Source: Hymenopus coronatus (taxonomy: Eukaryota > Arthropoda > Insecta > Mantodea > Hymenopodidae). From it: a DNA stretch of 64,000 nt. Location of the stretch: the NCBI GenBank assembly GCA_030762935.1, contig CM060892.1:91980827-92044826 (forward strand). The letters run 5' to 3'. Under the pieces are notes generated by a model, which searched no databases, had not been told where the DNA came from, and saw only the letters and a program-made list of their open reading frames with translations. Position numbers and translations under genes: made by a program. How positions within the stretch are numbered: position 1 is the stretch's first letter; each line of letters opens with the position of its first letter. Of this stretch, positions 1-11,997 are shown piece by piece.

Positions 1-390
1 CTGGTAAACCGTAAGAGATGGACAAAAACTTACCACACAACAAATGTAGAGCACCTTAAAACACACAATTTATGTTATATACATTATTTTCGTGGAGTTG
101 ATTGTTGTTGAGATATTCCTTGTTTTTGGTTACAGCTATAAAAACTTATACTTTTCTCATACAGGTCTTTATGAACTCGTGTCAATATAAACAAAGGAAC
201 TTCAGTCGCAGAGCCACCAGCTTTTGACTATCACTTTAACCTATGGTACCCCCTTATTTCGCTTCTACTAACAAGGAAGCAAGTAATAAGACTATTTCTG
301 CTAAGTTTTGCTCCATTAGATGAAGTAAATAGAATAATTTGTTGCAGTGATATAGAGAAAGTCATGTGAATGGAACACATAAGATTTTTT
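1..390 (+). mobile_element. H-repeat copy 1, cut by window start
   Basis: Tail half of the H-repeat. It enters at the block CTGGTAAACCGTAAGAGATG and runs through the conserved body to the terminal blocks TAGAGAAAGTCATGTGAATG and ACACAT. It is close in sequence to the copies at 33.4 and 57.0 kb. The hairpin end lies before base 1. A SINE fragment starts directly at its T-rich end. Confidence 0.85.
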
Positions 391-545
391 TGTTTTGTTT
401 TGGATAGTGTTTAACGCTAGCTTTTACTACATATGACACGCATACATATTCGTGCCATACATGCCTCTTTGTCCGTCACAAATTCCACATGTGGTCGCCT
501 GGGATAAACCCTGGTCGTCTTGGTGAGAGGCGAGCAGTCCAGCCA
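391..545 (-). mobile_element. SINE-B fragment (tRNA-derived, minus strand)
   Basis: Shares GATAGTGTTTAACGCT and CTTTTACTA...ATGACAC with the SINE-B body seen at 22.3 kb. It also shares TGGTCGCCTGGGATAAACCC and GGTGAGAGGCGAG with the tRNA-like head of the complete copy at 48.9 kb. The middle of the body is missing. It abuts the T-run that ends H-repeat copy 1, which fits insertion into that run. Confidence 0.6.
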
Positions 546-1334
546 GTTTATACTAATGTGGTCGTGATGACAAAGTTATTCACAAATGCCTAGACTCTTT
601 ACAGAGAGTTCAATTGTAGTAGCATTATTTATTAAGCACAAAAATAACGCATCAATTGGGTAGCAGAGTCGCATGGAACGTATTGTCGTACATTCTGACT
701 AAAAATACCTGAATTTAAAATATTATCTACTCCTATTTTACATATATAAATACACACGCTACAACACTAGAAAAACAAACCAACAAAAAGAACACTCTGA
801 TATCACACACATGTACATACACACAACTAGCCACAGATATAGAGATATATAGTTACACAATAAGAATCTCTTAGTGCTTCCACTAAGTATGAGTTTTGAC
901 CGTTTAAAATCAAGTCCCAGCATGCTAAAACTAATTCCGGAATCATTTTACTCTTAACATTCCCCATCTGCACGCAATCTGCCAAAATATACGTCTTCCT
1001 GATCCCCGCATAATGGGCAAATCATTCTACCACCATCATCAATTTATCTTGAAACTTTGCACCCTCCCAACCTAAGCCACGCTATTCCAGAGCTATTGTT
1101 TCATACTCACTTGTAAAATATATATTTCTTTACCCCACTATTGTTCAATTGTACATGCAAAGTTCTATGCATTTAAGGATATCTAACATTTGGACCAAAG
1201 TTCAAAATACAGATTTCTGAATTTTCAGTGATTCACACACAGCACTTACTGCTATAAACAATTAATACAATTTAAATACTTTGACGGTAGAAATTATATA
1301 ATATGAGAAACATAGTTTTACTATGGATACGAAG
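546..1334. other. AT-rich stretch, nothing recognised
   Basis: Short A- and T-runs with scattered CA-rich words (CACACACATGTACATACACAC near 805). No open frame of note, no RNA gene and no repeat shared with the rest of the window that I can see. Confidence 0.5.
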
Positions 1335-1560
1335 CTTTAAATGCTCATTAGGTAATAAAAGAGCTGATGAACTGGCAAAAAAGCTGATGCCTCTAAATTA
1401 GATTTTATTTACAATTTATGTCCCCTATTATACGCTAGGAATGAACTTAAAGAGTATATTACACACATTGAAACCAGCAGTAGATGTGCAGCCTCTAAAG
1501 ACACCACCGCAAGAAAAATCTTCTTCCCAACTGCTGAATGCCGCCTACATTGTGCAACGT
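1335..1560 (+). pseudogene. LINE RNase H domain relic
   Basis: In one frame the bases at about 1342-1380 read CSLGNKRADELAK. This is the signature around the last catalytic part of the RNase H domain of I/Jockey-type non-LTR retrotransposons, usually HxGxxGNExADxLAK. A one-base slip in the A-run just after it moves the reading to a second frame. That frame continues in the style of these proteins (KADASKLDFIY, then RNELKEYI and a CAASKDTTARKIFFP stretch). No reverse transcriptase or upstream coding part is visible, so only the 3' end of the element survives. Family placement rests on the short motif and domain-like continuation. A protein search of both frames against LINE ORF2 would settle the clade. 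Confidence 0.6.
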
Positions 1561-2635
1561 ATTACTTTGTTTGGTGGATGCCCCTAAATTGAATGGCGCC
1601 TTTGAAACATTACACAGTTTTACCTCGCTTGAAATAGAAACATTGTCGTAGAAACATTGCAGACGCTTAGCTCGTTGTCTCCGAAAAGATTTTTAATCTC
1701 AGTCGATTAGTCTCGGAGAAAGTATAAGGTGTGATCTTCTAATGTAAATAATAACACAAATTTATTATTTCCAAGAATTCATTATATTTTTATAAATCAC
1801 ATAATTATACACATGGATGGTCTATCTCACATCCACTAACTACTGTTACCATTATTCTTTTAGCTATCCTTCGCACATGAGTGGAGAAAATAAGCGATAC
1901 TTGCATGCGCAAACGAGGATACCAGCGACACACACAAGAAGAAAAAATATACTACCCAACATTCCTTATCTTAAAATAGTCCTAGCTTCTGTTTAATTTA
2001 AATTACATAACATAAAATTTGCATTCTTTAATTAGTAAACTTTACATAACAATATGCATTAAAATATAACATCTATTTATTAATTTTCACAAGTACTCCT
2101 TTTATAATCTGTTCTTATAGCTCTCACGCGCCTTTTTCTTTCTATCTACACAAATCACACATTATTGCGTGAAAATTTAAACATTTTAGTGTTACATAAA
2201 ATCAAACTTTCCTTCGAGCTTATTTATATTGCCTCAATTGTAAATATATCACATCTGACTTTATACTCACTCAATTTGTGTTAGGATAGAGTACATTTTG
2301 TTTTTGGTTTCAGAGATTCAAGACAGAACGAACATCAATATATATGTACTGAACAGCAACTGTTGAACATTTTTATTTCACTGCCCAGTTCTAGAATCTT
2401 CGATGCTTAATTTTTGACAAACCACTGTAAGAGGTATTTGAAAAAAAAGGCGATCATGGGGAATTCCAAAAAAGTGTTACGTTTAATTTATAAAACGTAA
2501 TAGTATTCTTTTTATAATGTACTTTAGCTATTTTCTTTTGTTTTATAAGCATAAAAAAGTATATTATAGCTTCGGGTGAAATAAGGTTTTATGTTTTAAA
2601 ATGTTAAAAAAGCCATTACATACAGTGAAGCTGTC
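1561..2635. other. AT-rich stretch, nothing recognised
   Basis: The first 120 bases may be the degraded 3' end of the LINE relic. The rest is plain AT-rich sequence without a credible frame or shared repeat. Confidence 0.45.
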
Positions 2636-2844
2636 CATTTTATTAAAATCTGGACATCTATTTCCGACACGTGCTTCACTTAGTCATGGTGTAGATGGAG
2701 TACCCTGGACGAGCGTTTCCACATCTTTCGTTGTCATCCTCTTGCAGGTTAGCAGAAGAGGATGACAACAGGGTACTCCATCTACACCATGACCAAGTGA
2801 AGCACGTGTCGGAAATAGATGTCCAGATTTTAATAAAAAAAATG
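2636..2844. mobile_element. Fold-back (MITE-like) element with near-perfect 72-bp arms
   Basis: The left arm at 2636-2707 is the reverse complement of the right arm at 2769-2844. I see one substitution (CACTTAGTC against CACTTGGTC) and a few extra bases in the right-hand A-run. Inside lies a second stem, GTTGTCATCCTCTT (2730-2743) against AAGAGGATGACAAC (2756-2769), with a 12-base loop. The 22 bases at 2708-2729 are an unpaired bulge. The transcript would fold into one hairpin of about 86 base pairs. The open frames overlapping it on both strands are artefacts of the inverted repeat. Confidence 0.85.
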
Positions 2845-2865
2845 TTTTATGTACTTGTATGTTCA

Positions 2866-2867
<2 letters not shown>

Positions 2868-2904
<37 letters not shown>

Positions 2905-2905
2905 T
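2868..2905 (+). repeat. (AAT)n microsatellite
   Basis: About twelve uninterrupted AAT units just outside the right arm of the fold-back element. It resembles the much larger array at 44.6-45.8 kb in motif. Confidence 0.95.
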
Positions 2906-3692
2906 AATGTGGTGCGCCACGTCTTGCTGCTAAATGGAGTAGGGTATAGGTGTTTCCATATATCTTGACAGAAATCCTGCGCCTAGGAATGAGTAATATA
3001 TGTGGTGAGGACATCCCTGTCAACACGATTACGTAAGATTACCAAAGGGGAATACGATACGCATCCACACTCACACAATGACTCTGCACCTGTTTACTTG
3101 CTCGCAACTGCGACTAATTTGTCTCCCTTCCAATCACCAAATGATCTGAAACGTATTCGATGGAGATATCCATCTGTCACAATAAATTTGTACATTTTGT
3201 TCCAATTTGGGCAATATCCACCGAGACATGTCGAGATAGGTAGACTGAGTAAAACATAACTTCCTCAGGGAGCACAAATCTCTCTGTGAAACTATTCACC
3301 TTTGCTGTTTACTTATCTTAGTAGAATTGTTCTCTCCGTTTACGTTTGTTTGTTGTTCTTAGTGCGACATCGTTATTAATCCGTAAGATGTTAATCCTTT
3401 TGTTGCCTGTCAGTAGTGTCCCGTTTGTTTAAACGCTATTATATAAAAAGGGGTTGTACTCTAGGATTAATTTCATGCTGTACTAACCTCAAACTATGAA
3501 ATATAAGTAATTAAGGATATTTATATTACAAAACATTGCATTTTTGGGATACACTTGCAGTGGATTTTGTTAAGGAAAAGAGCAAAATCCACGCAACTGC
3601 CCTCAAATGCAACCAGGTCAGCTTCCAAGTGTGCCATTACACAGATTATTTTACTTGCACCCTTTCCGCCCTTTACCATACTCACATTTGAT
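2906..3692. other. No recognisable gene; one 85-codon frame
   Basis: Includes an open frame at 3002-3259 (+) that matches nothing I know and has no supporting signals. The remainder is AT-rich with no repeat shared with the rest of the window. Confidence 0.4.
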
Positions 3693-3782
3693 TGCAGTTG
3701 CTGGGATTCGAACACGCATCGTTTAGCTTTGAATGGATGGCCATCTATCGCCTTAACGCTCGAACCGCTTCGTTGAAGCTGC
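3693..3782 (-). mobile_element. tRNA-Ser-like SINE head or tRNA pseudogene
   Basis: On the minus strand it has an A-box-like segment (AAGCGGTTCGAGCGTTAAGG) and a B box (GTGTTCGAATCCC), about 90 bases in all. The spacing resembles a class II (serine-type) tRNA with a long variable arm. The acceptor stem has mismatches at two of seven pairs, so a working tRNA is unlikely. Confidence 0.5.
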
Positions 3783-4574
3783 TTTGGGCAGGATTATAAA
3801 AGCCGGTTTAGGAATTAGAGGAAAGCTAGTGGGTGCAACTAAGGGTAACCACACTTATGCAACATACTGGGAATTTTTGTTCGACACATATGACAGGATA
3901 TGTTGAATTTTGTCGCTGTTTATGGATGACCACTCTATGTAGCCTGTCTCCTGCAATAATTTTGCACATCTAATGCTGTTGTGACTTCGGGTGTCTCTGT
4001 ACATAACTGGTTGCACAAATTTATCTGAACAACGATTATAGATAACGTTTCTGCACATTCTAGGACGCAATCCACGATGCTAATTAATCTGTGCCGGAAT
4101 TTCTGGCTGTTGCGGGAATTGAGAATACCATCCCTATGAATTGATAATCATCTCTGAAATGAATGCGCCGTGAAAACGGAGGCTCTTGTTGCAGCGGTGC
4201 AAAAACAAATACATTCGCTTGTCATAGTGAATGCATCCTTTGGAGGTACTATGGGTGTGGTGGTTGCTTCACCCAGAACAGCCTCTACAAATTTGGGAGC
4301 TCGCATTTCTTTGGATCACCACAGTCTCTGCTCTTGGGGATGAAAGTACCTCTTTCTCGCTGCGTAATTTTGTCGAAAAGGGTATGCGATTGAATCGGAC
4401 GCTGTGGATAACGATCTTAATAAAGGTGACAAACAGCTCTTTCATTACCTTGAGCTTTTCTATACAGAAGAACCATGTCCGTGTATTCTAATCGTACATT
4501 TCAACATGTTGTTCGGGGACTAAACAATACGTGAATGGGCCTCGAAACAAAAACAAAATTATCTGTGAAGCAGT
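3783..4574. other. Less AT-rich stretch, unidentified
   Basis: More balanced base composition than its surroundings, with overlapping short frames at 3855-4070 (-), 4163-4393 (+) and 4231-4491 (+). None resembles a known family. It could be a decayed transposon or gene fragment. Confidence 0.3.
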
Positions 4575-4745
4575 CAATTTCCAGGTTTATATCAGTGCCG
4601 GATGTGTATCGTAATTTCCTCCCACAGAAGTTCCTTTACATATCAATAAATGCGCAGTAAAAATCGTCAGTCTGGGTCGGGATTGAACTCGCGACTCCGA
4701 GGATAGAAAAACAGTGTTTAGCAACTGAGACGCCCAGACCGACGG
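4575..4745 (-). mobile_element. tRNA-derived SINE, minus strand
   Basis: The head lies at 4670-4740 and has perfectly matching acceptor-like ends (GTCTGGG and CCCAGAC on the minus strand). It carries an A-box-like TCTCAGTTGCTAAAC and a B box GAGTTCAATCCCG. The body extends left to about 4575 (AATTTCCTCCCACAGAAG). The T-run inside the would-be anticodon arm argues against a functional tRNA. Confidence 0.55.
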
Positions 4746-5170
4746 CTCTAAGCAGACAGTTAGGGTAGAGATTGACAGTAGCTGATGATCCGATTTAAAA
4801 TTATGTAATTGCAAAGTTTGGTATAAATTTCAATAAGATATCTCAGATATTGTAAATTTTACACAGTATACAATACATAATAATAGTGTTATTTTAAGGT
4901 AGAATAATTCTATATTCCATAGTATTTTAAATAATAACTTTTATTGTTTAAATTCATTGTTCTAATAAAATTTAGCATACATAATGCATTTTCAAAAGTA
5001 TTTAAAAGTATCTAACTTTACAGGAAATAAGTTTATAAATAGATTTGTCATATTACACTTTTATATTGTTCTTATTTAGTGTAGAAAGACTATTATCTTT
5101 GTACTCAACAAAATTCTTAATTTTTCAAAATGTAATAATTTATTTTTCACAACTTGAATATTATTTCGAA
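4746..5170. other. AT-rich stretch, nothing recognised
   Basis: Low-complexity A/T mixture with no credible frame. Confidence 0.5.
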
Positions 5171-5640
5171 AATCTTATGTGTTCCATTGTCATGACTTTC
5201 TCTAGTTGTTTCACATAAAAATTCTTACCAAATATTATCTGCATCACACAAATCTAGATAAACATTAGCAGAAATTGTCACATTACTTACTTTCTGATAA
5301 GGAAAGGGAATAGTTAGGCCACAGCGATAAAAGCTTTTAAAAGCTGTTGCTTTCTGAAATAATTGAAGCTCGGTTCACTTTGCATGGCCACAGTAAAACA
5401 AGAGAGGTGAAATAAAAGGTCACATCTTGCTCAAGAAAAGTTACGTAGCTCAAAATTAAAATCAATGGCAAGGATTTCATATCTCGGAAACGATCAACTT
5501 TAAACAAAAAACAAAACACAAAAAAAATCAAACACTTGGTTTTAACGATATCTACAATTGTTATGTACCAGGGTTTTATCCATCTGTTATGGTTTACCAG
5601 TTATACAAAATTCATCCAAAATAGTGGTCCTGCCACTCCC
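5171..5640 (-). mobile_element. H-repeat copy 2, old, hairpin end missing
   Basis: Starts with the tail block AATCTTATGTGTTCCATTG..CATGACTTTCTCTA and continues through the body to the GGTTTACCAGTTATACAAAA and CATCCAAAAT blocks. It then loses similarity before the GT/CA tract. Diverged, with a short insertion in the tail stem. Confidence 0.8.
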
Positions 5641-7616
5641 AACAACATCATTTTTCTAGACTAAAATGGAGGCTGTTTTAAAGACAAGAGAGTTTTGACT
5701 CGTACCAAATGACTTACACTTTTCACTTTTATAGCTGGGAGAAGGACCGAACTCGGTCAGTGAAAGTTGCCAAATATACAGAAATTAAATGTTTCATAAT
5801 TTTACAATGTAATAAAGGGTATGTTAGCTGATAATAATTTAATTGAAACATTTTTGTGCAAGAAAACCACATGTACTTTGTCTTCCTTTATTCTAACAAC
5901 GAAAGGCTTAACTTTTTCATTCAGAACAAATATACAGCTATGGACTATATTTTATTAAAGTAAATCTGTAAAAACAACATATAAACAATGATTGAATCTT
6001 CCATCTTGAATATCACAACAAAGACCATGTGACATTTCATGGTGTAAATAGCTGCTAACTAGGTGTCATTTTTTTGTTTTGCTTTTTACCTTGTATTACT
6101 GATTGTTACCGCACTAGGGGCGGCAAAAGAAATTAAACTTTATTCTAAAATTATTTTATTTATATAAATTTTTATTTTTCCATAAACAGGGTACCTTTTC
6201 TGTGAAATTACTTATATCAGAGCTTTGATACTTGGTAATAACTTCTAAAAGTGTACATTGAGCAGTTTTTTGATATTTTGAAAATAATAGAATATATACT
6301 TGTATATACCAGTGAAATTAAGGATTTTTAAAAGCAAAACTGAAAAAAACTATTACACTAATTACAATTATGTTGCACAAGATCTATCATGAGTACATAA
6401 CGAACATGATTATAAAGGTTTAGTACAATTATTTTTTTAGATGTTTAGAGAGGTACAGGAAAAAGTTATTTGTTTTTGCAATGTTGGCGTTAACTTTATA
6501 GGAAGTGATTCCAAACTTTCAGGATTGCTGCACAGCTGTGTTTTAAAGTTTCGTCACATTATCTGAAAAACTTCAGTAGTTATTGCCAATTCTTTGTAAC
6601 CACGTATTCTTTCCTACGTTCCTCACTTAAAACTTATTCAGGGAGTAAACTAACAAAACGTATTGAGCTTGTTTTTGAATTAATTCCATTAAATATGGTT
6701 TGTTTGATATATTGGTGCAATGCGTTTTGTTAAGGTACTTCTTAGCATTTGATGACAAAAAATTAATATCAAGATTTAAAAAATGAAATAATCCAAGGCA
6801 TAGGAATGGATAGTGTGCTATGAACTAACTTCTAGGATACTGCAATGAAGTTTTCTTAGGTACAAACACCGTTTAATAAACTTGCTGAAGTTCTTATTCA
6901 AGGCGCCCTTTTCTGTGTTCATAAACTCGCAACTTTATCTGATGTGCACTAAAGAGGTTTTATTTTATACAAGAAATAATAAGAACAAAAGCTATCTCAA
7001 CACTCAACCTGTTTTTACATGCTTTATTTCAAACTATATCTATAAGAAATAATAATGGAGTGGTGAACTACTTACCAAAGAACTTCTAATCACACCCTGA
7101 AACAAAATAAATAAGCCAAAGTTAGAGAGTTATGAAAACAACACATTTTACAGAAAATAAAAATGCGGTACATGTTGAATATTTAAGATATATTAAGATT
7201 ATGTATAAAGTGTTCACTATGTCTTACAAAATGAGTGTTAATCCTTACACATACTTAGCACGTGGCATACTAAAGTTGTGTTTGTTTGTCGCTGTACGCA
7301 TGTTTTATGAAAATGGCCAACTTTAAAATAGATAGAATAATAATTGAACGAATTTATAGCACTTGAAAATTTGATAGTTACTATAAATATTTTAGAGAAC
7401 ACTCTACAAGCTGGAAAAAACTACGGAATTATTGAACAACAAACTTTAGATCAAGAGAACAACAAACAGTAATGGAGGCGAACTTCATTGAGGTCAAATA
7501 TGAAATACGGAGCTGTAAGTTTAGTGATCAGTTAATCTCCTGAGGATATATTTGGTAACAGTAACCGGTTTTCAGTTAGCCGACTTCGAAACCTTTTAGG
7601 CTAGGCTACTCGCCGG
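5641..7616. other. AT-rich stretch, nothing recognised
   Basis: About 2 kb of AT-rich sequence. The only frame listed here (7132-7326, +) looks like chance sequence rich in K, Y and F. No repeat shared with the rest of the window was noticed. Confidence 0.45.
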
Positions 7617-7803
7617 TTTTTTTTTATTCTGTTTAACGCTTTGTGGCACCTCAGGCAATGACACTGATAATACACGAAATGTGATGGCGGGGTAAACCAG
7701 AGAACTCCTAGAAAAGCCACCCTGGCGCTGCATTGTCCACCACTAAGTCCCACAAGCGGTCGCTTGGGATCGAGACAGTGCCGATTCGGCCACGGCGTGG
7801 CCC
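7617..7803 (-). mobile_element. SINE-B copy with damaged tRNA head
   Basis: Begins with a T-run (poly-A on the minus strand), then CTGTTTAACGCTTTGTGGCA, CAGGCAATGACACTGATAAT, CTGGCGCTGCATTGTCCACC and CGGTCGCTTGGGATCGA. These match the complete SINE-B at 48892-49125 in order. The head between the B box and the GGCCACG end is shortened. Confidence 0.75.
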
Positions 7804-9837
7804 TAATAGCCAGTTAATGGGATAGAATGCTGCTGCGGAGAATTTTGGAAGTTTATGAAAGAGCTAGATCGAATGAGGAAACCAAGCTTTTGTTGTAGCT
7901 TCAGAGCGTAAACTCGAATACGAGGTATTTTGTTCTTGAGGCTCTGCAATGCTTTCCGTGCTCTTGGAGGTTAACAAACGGTATACCTTAGTAAGGTGCA
8001 AAATAAAAGGACGATATTGTTTCTAAGTGAGGATTTTCTGTTCTTCAACAATTGCGTTTGGAAAATCGGGAATATGTCAATATTTGATATTAATATGGTT
8101 CTTCTGGGCGAATACTCCAAAATACCTGAGGGCTTTTTCTGAACGCCTCCATGGTATGGTTTGTACGTTAAATACACCCAGCGCACTTTGGAGAAGAGTT
8201 AGGAAAATAGTCTTACACTTCGAGGTATATAATGCAATGCGCCAATGTTGACTCAGTAAGTTTAAGAATTAAGTGCATTTCAAGATGATTACCGATATCA
8301 AAAAGGAGACGTAAGACAAGTAGTGTCATAATTGTACATCACAATATCGACTGAGAGCGAATCGGAAATATTAGAGGTATTATGTTAAAACCCCTGGGTC
8401 CCAGCATTCACCTCTGAGGTACAATATCGTAGTAGATGCAGTATGCTTTAATTTTACTGAGAAGCTGCAAATCAAAAATAATGCTTGAATAATATAACGA
8501 TATAATCGGGAAAACGCATAGGCTTGAGTGAAGTCCAGAAAAAGCTACTTCAGTGCGTCATTTCGAAAATGGCCAAGTAATTAATGGCTCGTTGAACGCT
8601 TATCTCTAAAGACGAACTGAAAGGTGACACAGAAGAGGATATTAGATATATATATTTTGTAGTTATTGATAGGATAATATAGAGCAGAAGAGTAACGGAA
8701 ATAAGGCTAATTAGAGAACTTGAGGGACGTTCCGAGAATTTCCAGGTTTATAGAGTATAAAACTTCGAGTTTTCTGAAAGAAGGTGAGACATTAATCTGT
8801 CAACGCCGTTTCATAATGACTCATGTATGTATTTTTCGACTATTAAAGGCGCGTGAAATTTTTAATTACCGCCATGTGCAGAATTAAGTATGAATATGGT
8901 GAACGCACAAACAAATCAATACTTCAGGAAATGTTAAATATTTGGAAAGATTGTATTTTAAAGATATGTTAAAAACAAATAAACTAAAATATTTAACTGA
9001 AACCAAATCTTCATTGCTAAATGTCTCCATGTGTTAAAAGTTTAAAAATGTTAGCTACAGCAAATGATCGTGTCAGATCAAATAAAAATCAAAATAAAAC
9101 TAGATTCATATTCACCGCTCCAGTATCATTAACCAGGACCTCGTTAAGACTGACCGGCATTTGCAGAATATCTCTGGGTGAAGCTGGTGTTTAGGATGTA
9201 ATGCCATGTGAGTGAATTCATTAGAGAAATGATGTACACAGGTCACGGAATAACAGTGTACGAAGGTAATGTTGGAGATGTTCTTACTGACCTGTCAGCT
9301 TTAAATTAGAGAGAAGGGTTCAACAAGTAGTCACAATGAGAGCGTCCTAGGTATTAACGGGTACGTTCACTGAATGGTGTAATGTACTCTTCTCGAATCC
9401 AAAAAAAAAAGCTAAAAGTAATGTCAGCAGATGTGCATCTATACGTTGGGCTTACTGCGCTTGCATATTATGTCCCTTCCATTAGCTGGAACAAGCACAA
9501 CAGAGCTTGGTCATATACAGGCTATTTCGAAACGTGACGTAACGAATGTAACATCCTTATAGCTTACACCTCGAACTAGTCCGAAGTCTAATTTCGCAGT
9601 TTTGAAACTGCTTTAGGTAAGTTTTATCAACATGTAAAGCCCACATACAACCCAGAGGGTGTTTTTGGAAAGCAGATGTGATGAAAACAAACAGATTTCT
9701 CCTTGTTCATTAGCAAAAAACTTATCCTAGTGATCAGGAACAGGTGCAAAGGACGGTTTCTAGGTTGTTTTTGAATTTGTAAATATGTACATTGTCATAT
9801 AAAGGAGTATCTTATGTTTATTATCCTAATCACTTTA
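7804..9837. other. Unidentified moderate-AT stretch
   Basis: Composition is more balanced than nearby DNA, with short frames at 7971-8186 (-) and 8027-8251 (+). I see no domain, LTR pair or shared repeat. It may be an old element of an unknown kind. Confidence 0.35.
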
Positions 9838-9945
9838 TAATTATCCTAACAGTAACTCAAAAGTATTGATCTGGGCTGGGTATGAGCCCACGACGTTGGG
9901 TTCAGAAGGCTAGTGCCTAACCACTGAGCAACCCAAGCCGACTAA
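9838..9945 (-). mobile_element. tRNA-derived SINE head, minus strand
   Basis: On the minus strand GGCTTGGGTTGCTCAGTGG with TTAG supplies an A box and GTGGGCTCATACCC a B box. The end CCCAGCC partly pairs with the start GGCTTGG. The body to the left is short or decayed. Confidence 0.55.
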
Positions 9946-10532
9946 ATTTGCAAAATTCTCATGTAGTATTATAAGTTAAAGACATTAAAATAAACCTTTG
10001 TCTCACTACAATTGAGATTTATTTTTCCTTAACTTTATCTACAACCTTTGGTAGCATTCTGGCCATAGTTTTTCCTCTGTTGTCCTTAGTAGTTTGCTGC
10101 CTCGTGCTCAAGATAATTAACACAAAATTGCTTCAAGAAGATAGTATTTCTGGCGTACATATTCCAACTTATTTTCTCAGTTATTTCCTTTCATTCATTG
10201 TGTGTTATTAAGAAATTGCATGCAAAAGAATAAACAGAAAGTAATAGATACTTTGGCGAGGTTTCCTAAGGAAAGAATTTTAGCATAATATCAGCTAGCC
10301 TCTGATCATGAAAATTATCCTTTAGCATAATTCGGTGCTTCCCAACCTACATGCATTAACTCTGATTTGTGCCTTGGTAGCTGTCTAATCTAGGATGACC
10401 ATGAGCCGTTTTGTGTTTGCACTTTCATTGGTGTAGAAAACTACATTTTTGTATCAAATATATTTTGAACAACAACGTACTTATCTTGCTTTATAACGTT
10501 TTGAAACCTCTGTTTGTACTGTACAGTATGTG
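9946..10532. other. AT-rich stretch, nothing recognised
   Basis: No credible frame and no shared repeat. A 69-codon frame at 10411-10620 runs into the Tigger-like fragment and has no family resemblance. Confidence 0.45.
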
Positions 10533-10830
10533 CAGTGAAACCCCTCTGAATGGACACCCCTTGTTAACGGACTGTAATTCTTGGCCCGTGCGAAAGTCTA
10601 TAACATCTATTGGTGATTGAACTCTCTAAAACGGACGCAGACACGCATAAAGCTTTATTAATCCTAAGAAAACCTCGCTTACCGGACACACACAAAAAAT
10701 CTGGTGTGTACCTCTTATGTGAACACTCTAATGTTAACTTACTTTTGATGCAGTCTATACTTTCTGGAAAGCGGGACTGCCAATGCTCTCCACCTCTTCA
10801 AAGTCCGAAAAACATAACAGCTCCGCTCGC
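10533..10830 (+). mobile_element. Tigger/pogo-like terminal fragment
   Basis: Begins CAGTGAAACCCCTCTGAATG, close in design to Tigger termini (CAGT.GAAACCTC followed by ACGGAC). Sub-terminal words then recur: TTAACGGACTG, CTCTCTAAAACGGACGC and CCTCGCTTACCGGACAC. That spacing of CTCT..ACGGAC words is typical of Tigger ends. I see no opposite terminus and no transposase, so this is one end of a decayed or non-autonomous element. The right limit is approximate. Confidence 0.5.
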
Positions 10831-11220
10831 ATAGTTGAGTGTTGGAATTCAATTGTTTCACTACCAGGTCATTTTTATCGCTTTCTTGGACCTACTATCT
10901 GTCCAGGCTTACTTCACCGGTACTCTAAGCAAAAGCAACAGGTTGCAATGGCTGTGATTGGTTGCTGAACGTTTTATTGCTCTTCTCCATCACGGAATAG
11001 TTTCTCTTAAATTTGAGAGAGAGTACAGAAATATATTATACTACGCAACATTGTCTAAATAATATAATAACTATGAATGATTATAGAACAAAATTACTGA
11101 TTATTTAATCACTACTTCTTTATGTAGCTGCATATAAATTGCGCAGTTCAGTGGCTGCTTCTAGTAATGGCGGAAACATGCAATACCGGTGTAGTGAAAC
11201 GTAAGTAAGCAAACCTTTAA
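10831..11220. other. Nothing clearly recognised
   Basis: May include more of the Tigger-like fragment. Otherwise AT-rich sequence with no frame of interest. Confidence 0.4.
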
Positions 11221-11997
11221 AAAAAATCTAATGTTCCATTCACATGATTTTCTCTACGTCTCTGCAACAAATTATTGTTAATAAGCTAATGCTTTTATTT
11301 ACATAATGGTAATCGAGAAAAAAGTAGCAGAAATAATCTTGTTACTTGCTTCCTTGTAAGTAGAAGCGAAATAACGGAGTACCATAGGTTGAACTGATAG
11401 TAAATGATGGCTGCTATGTGACTGAAGTTCCTTTATTTGTATGGCTGCAACCAAAAACAAGGAATATCTTAAAAACGCTCAACTCCACGAAAAAAAATTA
11501 TATAACATAAATTGTGTGTTTTAATATGTGTATATTTTTGTATGGTAAGTTTTTTGTTTATCTCTTACGGTTTAGCAGTGACGCAAAATTTCGTAAAATT
11601 TATCCGGAATAAAATAGTTTTCTGAGGCTGTATCCAGAAAATTCAAGATATATATGTATATTATTTGTCAGGTAAATATCTTTGATATACTATACTTTAA
11701 TCAAAATTATTAGAGCCTCGAAAAAAGTTTCATGTAACGGGTAGTTGCGGATAGGGGGATTTACTTGAAATTTAAATATCAAGTTTGGTTTTAACGGTCT
11801 TTTCGTTTTTGGAGCTATGCTGTCCACAGACACACACATACACACACACGAGGAGCTTTTTTTCAGAAATGCTTTTCTTGGATTCAGGAGGACCCAAAAC
11901 ATATATTTCAGGTGAAATCTCGGTATCGAATTTTTGGGTACATTACAATACTTTCTCTATACTCTATGTGCATAGTACGTGTAGAGAAAGTAAAAAG
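11221..11997 (-). mobile_element. H-repeat copy 3, nearly full length
   Basis: Runs from the tail block ATGTTCCATTCACATG to the terminal hairpin near 11950-11990 (CTCTATACTCTATGTGCATAG) and AGAGAAAGTAAAAA. The CA tract near 11828-11855 is short. Frames at 11690-11902 and 11785-12021 are translations of the repeat. Confidence 0.9.

Noticed and set aside
4670..4740. Possible tRNA gene on the minus strand with a perfect 7-bp acceptor-like stem.
   Set aside because: The anticodon arm contains a T-run and does not pair properly, so a SINE head is the better reading.
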